A stretch of 12,581 nucleotides of DNA. Source: JBFGCT01 sp041581055. GTDB lineage: Bacteria > Actinomycetota > Acidimicrobiia > Acidimicrobiales > Ilumatobacteraceae. The position numbers and the translations under genes were made by a program. The notes beneath the pieces are model-generated. The model had not been told where the DNA came from and searched no databases. It saw only the letters and a list, made by a program, of their open reading frames with translations. The DNA is taken from NCBI GenBank assembly GCA_041581055.1, contig JBFGCT010000119.1:1-12581 (forward strand). Direction: 5' to 3'. This document shows, in pieces, positions 5,662 to 12,112 of this stretch (within the stretch, counting starts at the first letter, position 1; each line of letters opens with the position of its first letter).

Positions 5662-8324
5662 GTATCGAAAGCAGCTCCTCCGACCTGGTGTCGAAGCGTT
5701 CCATCGCGATCGTCGTGCTCGCCGCCGTGCTCGCCACGGTGTACCTCGTGCTGCCCGCGTCCACGTCCGCCGACACGATCCGCGTCGTCGCGCCGGCGAT
5801 CGGGGTCGGGGCGATCCTCACCGGCATCGCCGCCCACCAGCCCCGCCGCACGCTGCCGTGGGCGTTGATCGCCGCCGCGCTGGCGTTCCAGGCCGCGGCC
5901 TACGTGCTCTGGTCGACGCTGTACTGGCGCGGCGACGACACGTTCCCGACCCTGGCCGAGGGCTTCCACCTCACCTCGGCCGTGTTGATCACGGTGGCGG
6001 TCAGCCTGCTGAGCAGGGGCTCGTTCACCGAGGAGGACACGTTCGGCTCGTTCGAAACCGTGATCGTCGCGATCGCCTTCGGCGTCGGCGTCTGGTTGGT
6101 CGTCATCGAGCCCTACATGACCGACGCCGGGCTGACACTCGCCGACAAGGTGTGGGCCGCCGCCGTCCCGTTGGTCGAGGTCGGCGCGCTGGCGGTCGCG
6201 CTGCGCTGGGCCTCGCGCACCGGCTTCACCCGCGCCGCGCCGATCCTGTTCGCGCTCGGGCTGTTGCTCCTGCTCGTCGCCGACATGGCGCGCGCCGCGC
6301 TCGAGCTGCGGGGCGAGTTCGCGCCGGGCACCCTCGTCGCCGCGCTGTCGGTCGTCCCGGCGCTGGTCATCGCCTCGGCCGCACTCGACCGCAGCATGGC
6401 CCCCGACCCGGAGGAGGTCCCGGTGGCCCAGGGGCCGGGCTTCGGGCGCATCGTCGGGCTGAGCGTGGCCGCGCTCACGCCGCTGACCGTCTTGCTCGCC
6501 CTGACGATGAGCGACCTCGGCTCGCAGACGACCAGGACGATCGCGGGGATCAGCGCGGTCATCGTCGTCGTGCTCGCCCTGACCCGGATGTGGGCGCTGC
6601 TCGCCGCCGTGCGGGCGTTGACCGAGCGCCGCGGCCAGGACCGGCTGGCGGCGATGGTCGAGCACTCGAGCGACGTCGTCCTGCTCGTCGACGACATCGG
6701 CGACATCCGGTACGCCAGCCCCGGCCTGGCCAGCACGCTCGGTCACCGCGGCGACGACTGGATCGACCGCCCGGCGATCGACCTGGTGTCCAACGAAGAC
6801 CGTGACGCGGCCCGCCGCGAGCTGCGGCGCGTCGTCGAACTCGGCCCGGGGCACACGGTCAAGTTCGAGGCGAGCCTCGTGCGCGTCGACGGGCAGCGCC
6901 GGCGGATGGAGGCGACCGTGGCGAACCTGCTCGGCGGCGAGGCCGTCGACGGTGTCGTGGCGACCTTTCGCGACGTCACCGAGCAGCGCGACCTCGAGCG
7001 CCAGCTGAGCCACCGGGCGTTCCACGACGAGCTGACCGGCCTCGCCAACCGGGCGCTGTTCCTCGACCGGATGGACCACGCGCTGCGCGTCGCCCGCCCC
7101 GAGTCCGACCCGGTCGTCGTGTTGTTCGTCGATCTCGACGACTTCAAGTCGGTCAACGACGCCCTCGGACACGGGGTCGGCGACCAGCTGTTGCGGGCGA
7201 TCGCCGACCGGATCCGACGCACGTCGGGCAGCGGCGACACGCCCGCCCGCCTGGGCGGCGACGAGTTCGCCGTCCTGCTCGAAGACCGGGGCGGGGTGGA
7301 CCGCGCCCTCGACGTCGCCGAGGAGCTGCTCGACTCGCTGCGCGTCCCCGTCTCGCTGGCCGGCTACGACCTGGCGGTGCTGGCCAGCGTCGGCGTCGCG
7401 ATCGCCGCGCCGGGGATGACGACGTCCAGCCTGCTGCGCGACGCCGACATCGCCATGTACGAGGCCAAGCGGGCCGGCAAGGGCCAGATCAAGATCTTCG
7501 ACCCGGCCATGCGCCTGGGCGCGACCAAGCACCTCGAATTCCGCAGCGAGCTGGGGAACGCGGTCGACGACGACCAGTTGCGGCTGGTCTTCCAGCCGAC
7601 GATCGACCTCCGCACCGGTCATGTCGTCGGCGCCGAGGCGCTGCTGCGCTGGCGCCACCCGGCGCGCGGCGACGTCGAGCCGGAAGAGTTCATCCCGATC
7701 GCCGAGCGCACGGGGCTGATCCTGCCGATCGGCAAGTGGGTGCTCGACGAGGCGCTGCGCCAGGCGCGGCGGTGGGAGAGCGGCCGGCAGCAGGTCGGGG
7801 TGAACGTGTCCGCGGTCCAGCTCCGCCACCCGATCTTCGTCGACCACGTGCGCACGGCGCTCGCCGACCACTCCTTCGACCCCGATCGGTTGATCCTGGA
7901 GATCACCGAGACGGTGCTGGTCGACGAGATCGAGTCGGCGTCGACGATCCTCGCCGAGTTGCGGGCGCTCGGCGTCCGGCTGGCGATCGACGACTTCGGG
8001 ACCGGGTACTGCTCGCTGTCCTACCTGCAGCGATTCCCCGTCGACGTGGTCAAGATCGACCGCCAGTTCGTGTCCGAGCTCGGCGGAGGGCCGAGGAGCT
8101 CCACGCTCGCCCGTATGATCCTGCAGATGACGTCGAGCCTGGAGGTCAGCAGCGTCGCGGAGGGGATCGAGCGGCCCGAGCAACTCGCGGAGCTCCGGCG
8201 TCTCGGCTGTGACATCGGCCAGGGCAACCTGCTGTCGCCCCCGCTCGACGGCGACGAGATCTGCCGACGGTTCCGCGCCCGATCGTCCCCCGCGCCGCGG
8301 GTGCCGACCGGCGCCTCGTCGTGA
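5658..8324 (+). CDS. Membrane PAS-GGDEF-EAL cyclic-di-GMP cyclase/phosphodiesterase
   Basis: An 888-residue protein. An N-terminal region (about 14-321) with roughly ten predicted membrane helices is followed by a PAS domain (about 328-443), a GGDEF domain (about 455-615) and an EAL domain (about 630-875). The cyclase site is intact: DLDDFKSVND and GGDEF (533-537). The inhibitory RxxD site that should lie five residues before GGDEF reads GSGD, so product feedback is probably lost. The EAL side also looks complete: E660 of EAL, N716, E748, D778/D779 in DDFGTG, K799, E835 in AEGIE and Q855. The protein could therefore make or degrade cyclic-di-GMP, balanced by the membrane and PAS inputs. GTG 5658 is chosen because it overlaps the patA stop as GTGA; an earlier GTG at 5577 would overlap patA by 85 bases. 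Its own stop overlaps pimA the same way. Which activity dominates cannot be told. Confidence 0.93.
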   Translation: MSIESSSSDLVSKRSIAIVVLAAVLATVYLVLPASTSADTIRVVAPAIGVGAILTGIAAHQPRRTLPWALIAAALAFQAAAYVLWSTLYWRGDDTFPTLAEGFHLTSAVLITVAVSLLSRGSFTEEDTFGSFETVIVAIAFGVGVWLVVIEPYMTDAGLTLADKVWAAAVPLVEVGALAVALRWASRTGFTRAAPILFALGLLLLLVADMARAALELRGEFAPGTLVAALSVVPALVIASAALDRSMAPDPEEVPVAQGPGFGRIVGLSVAALTPLTVLLALTMSDLGSQTTRTIAGISAVIVVVLALTRMWALLAAVRALTERRGQDRLAAMVEHSSDVVLLVDDIGDIRYASPGLASTLGHRGDDWIDRPAIDLVSNEDRDAARRELRRVVELGPGHTVKFEASLVRVDGQRRRMEATVANLLGGEAVDGVVATFRDVTEQRDLERQLSHRAFHDELTGLANRALFLDRMDHALRVARPESDPVVVLFVDLDDFKSVNDALGHGVGDQLLRAIADRIRRTSGSGDTPARLGGDEFAVLLEDRGGVDRALDVAEELLDSLRVPVSLAGYDLAVLASVGVAIAAPGMTTSSLLRDADIAMYEAKRAGKGQIKIFDPAMRLGATKHLEFRSELGNAVDDDQLRLVFQPTIDLRTGHVVGAEALLRWRHPARGDVEPEEFIPIAERTGLILPIGKWVLDEALRQARRWESGRQQVGVNVSAVQLRHPIFVDHVRTALADHSFDPDRLILEITETVLVDEIESASTILAELRALGVRLAIDDFGTGYCSLSYLQRFPVDVVKIDRQFVSELGGGPRSSTLARMILQMTSSLEVSSVAEGIERPEQLAELRRLGCDIGQGNLLSPPLDGDEICRRFRARSSPAPRVPTGASS

Positions 8325-9412
8325 CCGCGCGGTACCGCGTCGGCATCGTCTGCCCGTACAGCCTGACGGTCTTCGGCGGCGTGCAGGCCCAGGTGCTGTC
8401 GCTGGCCCGCGAGCTGCGCCGCCGGGGCCACGAGGCGCGGGTGCTCGGCCCGTGCGACGGGCCGCCGCCGGCCTCGTTCGTCACGCCGCTCGGCAACTCG
8501 TTGCCGACCGCGGCCAACGGGTCGATCGCGCCGTTGGCCCCCGACGCCGCCGCCGCGCTGCGCACCATCCGAGCGCTCGGCGACGAGCGGTTCGACGTCG
8601 TCCACGTCCACGAGCCGCTGGTGCCCGGTCCGACGATGACCGCCCTGCTGGTCCGCTCCGCGCCGGCGGTCGGGACGTTCCACGCGGCCGGGACATCGGT
8701 CAGCTATCGCATCTTCGCCCGCCCGCTGATCCGCCTGATGAGCCGGATCGACCACAAGGTCGTCGTGTCGAAGGACGCCCTCGAGTTCGCCCGCTCGCAC
8801 CTCGGCGGGGAGTACGAGGTGCTGTTCAACGGGGTCGAGATCGACCGGATCCTCGCCGTCGAGCCGTACGCCACCACCGAGAGCGCCCCGATCGTGTTCT
8901 TCTGCGGCCGTCACGAGGAGCGCAAGGGCCTCGGCGTGCTGATCGAGGCGTTCACCAGGCTCGACGTCGACGCCCGGCTGTGGATCGGCAGCGACGGCCC
9001 GGACACCGCTCGGCTCGTCGCGCGGACACGGAACGACCAGCGCGTCGAATGGCTGGGGCGGATCGGCGACGAGGAGAAGTTCGCCCGGCTGCGGCGCGCC
9101 GACGTGTTCTGCGCGCCATCGCTCGGCGGGGAATCCTTCGGCGTGGTGCTGATCGAGGCGATGGCGGCCGGGACGGCGGTCGTCGCCAGCGCGCTCGACG
9201 GGTATCGCAACGTCGCCACCGACGACGTCGACGCCCGGCTCGTGCCGCCGGGGGACGTCGACGCGCTGTCGTCGGCGCTGGAGACGGTGCTCCTCGACGG
9301 CGAGCTGTCCGCCCGGCTGCGCCGCGCCGGCCACAGCCGCGCCCAGGACTTCTCGATGCGCGCCCTGGCCGACCGCTACCTCGAGATCTACCGCGACCTG
9401 GTCGACAGGTGA
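8321..9412 (+). CDS. pimA: PimA-like phosphatidylinositol alpha-mannosyltransferase (GT4)
   Basis: A 363-residue GT-B fold, family 4 glycosyltransferase. In mycobacteria PimA moves mannose from GDP-mannose to the inositol ring of phosphatidylinositol at the inner face of the membrane, the first step of PIM synthesis. The N-terminus VGIVCPYSLTVFGGVQ is close to the mycobacterial IGMVCPYSFDVPGGVQ (recalled). The donor-site residues expected in the family are visible: H121 in GTFH, R197 and K202 in GRHEERKG, and E271 and E279 in GGESFGVVLIEAMAAG. The interfacial protein has no membrane helix. The start GTG 8321 overlaps the upstream stop by four bases (GTGA), so its translation probably depends on the cyclic-di-GMP gene before it. 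Another GDP-mannose or nucleotide-sugar lipid glycosyltransferase is possible, but the neighbourhood argues for PimA. Confidence 0.9.
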   Translation: MTARYRVGIVCPYSLTVFGGVQAQVLSLARELRRRGHEARVLGPCDGPPPASFVTPLGNSLPTAANGSIAPLAPDAAAALRTIRALGDERFDVVHVHEPLVPGPTMTALLVRSAPAVGTFHAAGTSVSYRIFARPLIRLMSRIDHKVVVSKDALEFARSHLGGEYEVLFNGVEIDRILAVEPYATTESAPIVFFCGRHEERKGLGVLIEAFTRLDVDARLWIGSDGPDTARLVARTRNDQRVEWLGRIGDEEKFARLRRADVFCAPSLGGESFGVVLIEAMAAGTAVVASALDGYRNVATDDVDARLVPPGDVDALSSALETVLLDGELSARLRRAGHSRAQDFSMRALADRYLEIYRDLVDR

Positions 9413-9444
9413 GCGGCATCGGCGGTCGACGGCCCGTCACGCCA

Positions 9445-9450
9445 TAGACT
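9445..9450 (+). promoter_or_regulatory. Candidate -10 box (TAGACT) for lemA-htpX
   Basis: TAGACT ends seven bases before the lemA ATG at 9458 in a 45-base gap after pimA, with no Shine-Dalgarno sequence. A small perfect dyad, GACGG-C-CCGTC (9428-9438), lies just upstream in the spacer/-35 zone and could be a repressor site, though dyads this short arise by chance. The box suggests that lemA begins a new transcript. Confidence 0.5.
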
Positions 9451-9457
9451 CGGCCCC

Positions 9458-10012
9458 ATGGTCGTGGCCATCATCGTCATCGTCGTGCTGCTGGCGCTCG
9501 TCGCCCTGGTCATCGGCGCGTACAACAGCCTCATCCGCCGGCGCAACCAGGTCGAGAACGCGTGGTCGCAGATCGACGTGCAGCTCAAGCGCCGTCTCGA
9601 CCTGATCCCCAACCTGGTCGAGACCGTGAAGGGGTACGCGGCACACGAGCGCGAGACCCTGCAGGCGGTCATCGACGCCCGCAACGCGGCGATCGCCGCG
9701 CCCGACACGCCCCGCGAGCAGGCGCAGGCCGACGGCCTCCTCACCGGCGCGCTGCGCCAGTTGTTCGCGCTGAGCGAGGCGTACCCCGATCTGAAGGCCA
9801 ACCAGAACTTCCTCGCCCTGCAGGAGGAGCTGACCGCCACCGAGGGCCGCGTCGCCTACTCGCGGCAGTTCTACAACGACAGCGTCCTCGACTACAACAA
9901 CAAGATCGAGCAGTTCCCGACCCTCATCTTCGCTCGGATGCTCCATTTCGAGCGGCGCGAGTACTTCGAGGCCGACGAGGCCGCGCGCACCGCGCCGACG
10001 GTCGAGTTCTGA
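9458..10012 (+). CDS. lemA: LemA family membrane protein
   Basis: A 184-residue protein of usual LemA length. One N-terminal membrane helix (about 2-24) is followed by the family signature YNSLIRRRNQVENAWSQIDV and QLKRRLDLIPNLVETVKGYA, then a mostly helical domain ending in YNDSVLDYNNKIEQFP and a C-terminal region in which Phe, Tyr and Glu are common. The biochemical role of LemA proteins is unsettled; they are often encoded next to HtpX-type proteases, as here, and are thought to work with them in envelope quality control. The ATG follows a -10-like box seven bases upstream. The htpX gene starts 33 bases after the stop. Confidence 0.93.
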   Translation: MVVAIIVIVVLLALVALVIGAYNSLIRRRNQVENAWSQIDVQLKRRLDLIPNLVETVKGYAAHERETLQAVIDARNAAIAAPDTPREQAQADGLLTGALRQLFALSEAYPDLKANQNFLALQEELTATEGRVAYSRQFYNDSVLDYNNKIEQFPTLIFARMLHFERREYFEADEAARTAPTVEF

Positions 10013-10045
10013 CCCGCCACTCACAGACAGCACCCACCCCCACCC

Positions 10046-10951
10046 ATGTTCGAACTCATCAGGTCGAACAAACGGCGCAGCGTCCTGCTCGTCGCTTCGT
10101 TCGTCGTCATCGTGGCCATCGTCGGCGCCGCCGTCGGCTTTCTCGTCGGCAACGGACCGGTGTTCACCCTCGTCGCCCTCGTGATCAGCGCGGCGATCGC
10201 CTTCGGGTCCTACTGGAAGGCCGACTCGATCGCGCTGGCGATGAGCCGGGCGCGTCCCGCTTCACGCGACGAGCACCCGCGGCTGCACAATCTCGTCGAG
10301 GGCTTGTGCATCGCCGGCGGCCTGCCCAAGCCGCGGGTGTACATCGTCGACGACCCGGCCCCGAACGCGTTCGCCACCGGCCGCAACCCGGACCACGCGG
10401 CGATCGCGGTGACGACCGGGCTGCTCGAGATGATGAACCGCGTCGAGCTCGAGGGCGTCATCGCCCACGAGCTCAGCCACATCCGCAACTACGACATCCT
10501 CGTGTCGACGCTGGCGGTGACGATGGTCGGCGCCGTCGCGCTGATGTCGGACCTGGCGATCCGCATGATGTGGTGGAACGGCGGCCGGGTGTCGCGCCCG
10601 GGCGATCGGGCGAACCACACCAACCCGCTGGCGATCGTCGGGTTCGCGCTGTTGATCCTCGCGCCGTTCATCGGCCGGGCGATGCAGGCGACGATCTCCC
10701 GCCGGCGTGAGACCCTCGCCGACGTCAGCGCCTGCCAGTTGACCCGCTATCCACCGGGCCTGATCTCGGCGCTCGAGAAGTTGCGGGCCGACACCACGGT
10801 GACGCACAGCGCCTCCAGCGCTACCGCACACTTGTGGATCGAACAGCCGATGGCCGGTGTGGGCGACTCAGGGCGCCTCGCCGGAATCCACAAGATGTTC
10901 GACACCCACCCGCCGCTCGAAGAGCGAATCGCATTACTGAGGGAACTCTGA
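10046..10951 (+). CDS. htpX: HtpX-type membrane zinc metalloprotease (M48)
   Basis: A 301-residue integral membrane protease that cleaves damaged membrane proteins. The zinc site HELSH (H141, E142, H145) is intact, and the third ligand is expected at E222 in RRRETLAD. Membrane helices lie at about 12-35, 37-57, 151-172 and 193-213, giving the four-helix layout of the family with the active site facing the cytoplasm. The C-terminal DTHPPLEERIALL block is also typical. The start ATG 10046 has no Shine-Dalgarno and no -10-like box; its leader is almost purely C and A, so it is probably read from the lemA transcript. Its stop TGA shares one base with the ATG of the following lipoprotein gene, so the two are coupled. 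Confidence 0.95.
   Translation: MFELIRSNKRRSVLLVASFVVIVAIVGAAVGFLVGNGPVFTLVALVISAAIAFGSYWKADSIALAMSRARPASRDEHPRLHNLVEGLCIAGGLPKPRVYIVDDPAPNAFATGRNPDHAAIAVTTGLLEMMNRVELEGVIAHELSHIRNYDILVSTLAVTMVGAVALMSDLAIRMMWWNGGRVSRPGDRANHTNPLAIVGFALLILAPFIGRAMQATISRRRETLADVSACQLTRYPPGLISALEKLRADTTVTHSASSATAHLWIEQPMAGVGDSGRLAGIHKMFDTHPPLEERIALLREL
10939..10944 (+). promoter_or_regulatory. Shine-Dalgarno GAGGGA for the DUF3048 lipoprotein
   Basis: GAGGGA lies in the last codons of htpX, six bases before ATG 10951, the best Shine-Dalgarno match in the window. It fixes the start at the lipoprotein signal peptide rather than 39 codons upstream, where the frame only shadows htpX. Confidence 0.7.
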
Positions 10952-12048
10952 TGACCACAGCTCGATGGATCGGCGCACTCGCCGCGGGCGCGGTGCTCGT
11001 CGCCGCCTGCAGCGGCGGTGACGACAGCGCCGAGGAGACGACGACGACCGCCGCCACCACGACGAGCGCGCCGCCGGTCGCCGAGTCGACCACGACGCTC
11101 GCCGAGTCGACGACCACGACGCCCGCCGAGTCGACGACCACGACGACGTTGCCGCCGGTCATCCGCCAGCCGCTCACCGGCCGGCCCCTGGCCGACGAGA
11201 TCGAGATCGTCCGCCGCCCCGCCTTGGTGGTCAAGATCGACAACCACCCGGCCGCCCGGCGCAACCACAGCGGGCTGGCCGTTGCCGACATCGTCTTCGA
11301 GGAGATCGTCGAGGGCAACATCACGCGGTTCCTGGCGGTGTTCCACAGCAACGGGTCCGACCCGCTCGGGCCGATCCGCTCCGGGCGCTCACAGGACGTC
11401 GCCCTGATCACGTCGTTGGACTACCCGCTCTTCGCCTGGAGCGGCGGCAACCCCGGCGTCACGCGGCTGATCGCCGACTCGCCAGTCGTCGACCTCAACG
11501 CCGTGCGCGGCGGACGGGGCTACTACCGCGGGCCGGGAAGCGCGCCGCACAACCTCTACAGCAACACCGAGGCGCTGTGGCAGCAGACGCCCGACGACCA
11601 CCCTGGGCCGCCCCCGCAGCAGTTCCAATACGTGCGACCGGAGGAGACGTTCGAGGGCGACGAGGAGGTCGCCGTGGTCAACGTCGACGTCGGCAACATC
11701 CGCGTGCAGTGGGACTGGGACGCGGAGTCGGGCAAGTGGCTGCGGTCGCAACTCGGCAGCCCGCACGTCGACGTCACCCACGGCCCGATCGCGTTCACCA
11801 ACGTGGTCGTGATGTCGGTGCCCTACGGCCGCAGCGTGATCGACGCGACGAGCCCGGAGGCGCAGACCGTCGGCGTCGGCGACGTCTGGGTGTTCAGCGA
11901 CGGCCAGCTCATCCAGGGCGAGTGGGCGCGACTGACCCCGGAGGCGCCGATCGAGTTCTACGACCCGAGCGGTGGGCGGATCGCCCTGACGCCCGGCAAC
12001 ACGTGGATCGAGCTGGCGAACCGACCGGCGCCGATCGCGTGGAGCTGA
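10951..12048 (+). CDS. DUF3048 (YerB-like) lipoprotein
   Basis: A 365-residue exported protein. Residues 1-19 form a signal peptide with a lipobox VAAC, so C20 should be lipidated and the protein anchored to the outer face of the membrane. A flexible linker (about 21-69) is dominated by Thr with three AEST repeats. The rest is a DUF3048 module, recognised from RPALVVKIDNHPAARRNHSG near the start, ADIVFEEIVEGNITRFLAVFHS, GPIRSGRSQD and, in its second half, WDWDAESGKWLRSQ and TPGNTWIEL. The family (YerB in Bacillus) has no well-established activity. The start is set by the Shine-Dalgarno sequence and one-base overlap with htpX, which suggests joint expression with lemA and htpX as envelope proteins. 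No truncation is visible. Confidence 0.9.
   Translation: MTTARWIGALAAGAVLVAACSGGDDSAEETTTTAATTTSAPPVAESTTTLAESTTTTPAESTTTTTLPPVIRQPLTGRPLADEIEIVRRPALVVKIDNHPAARRNHSGLAVADIVFEEIVEGNITRFLAVFHSNGSDPLGPIRSGRSQDVALITSLDYPLFAWSGGNPGVTRLIADSPVVDLNAVRGGRGYYRGPGSAPHNLYSNTEALWQQTPDDHPGPPPQQFQYVRPEETFEGDEEVAVVNVDVGNIRVQWDWDAESGKWLRSQLGSPHVDVTHGPIAFTNVVVMSVPYGRSVIDATSPEAQTVGVGDVWVFSDGQLIQGEWARLTPEAPIEFYDPSGGRIALTPGNTWIELANRPAPIAWS
11080..11148 (+). repeat. Three tandem GCCGAGTCGAC-type units coding a Thr-rich linker
   Basis: One 21-base unit (11080-11100) and two 24-base units (11101-11124, 11125-11148) each begin GCCGAGTCGAC and code AESTTT plus one or two residues. The last two units differ only in their final bases. 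The repeats lie in frame within the lipoprotein linker, so unit gain or loss would change its length without breaking the gene. The neighbouring sequence (11036-11067) is also mainly ACG/ACC threonine codons. Confidence 0.8.
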
Positions 12049-12100
12049 CCGTTACCGCTGCCACCTGGAACACACGCTGCCCGTTCCGGCCGGGTGAAAG

Positions 12101-12106
12101 TACGCT
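12101..12106 (+). promoter_or_regulatory. Candidate -10 box (TACGCT) for pdxS
   Basis: TACGCT ends six bases before the pdxS ATG at 12113, without a Shine-Dalgarno sequence, again the leaderless layout. The 64-base gap from 12049 to 12112 is the longest true intergenic stretch in the window. It holds no hairpin with a T-run and no other obvious element. Confidence 0.5.
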
Positions 12107-12112
12107 GTCAGC

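Noticed and set aside
5589..8183. Antisense open frame of 864 codons over the GGDEF-EAL gene
   Set aside because: It mirrors the coding frame of the GGDEF-EAL gene; its length is explained by the rarity of stop codons in GC-rich DNA.
9562..10710. Plus-strand open frame of 382 codons spanning lemA and htpX
   Set aside because: Out of frame with two proteins that have intact family signatures; its own product is an Arg-rich shadow.
12049..12112. Rho-independent terminator between the DUF3048 gene and pdxS
   Set aside because: Only a 4-bp CCCG/CGGG pairing is visible and no T-run follows.
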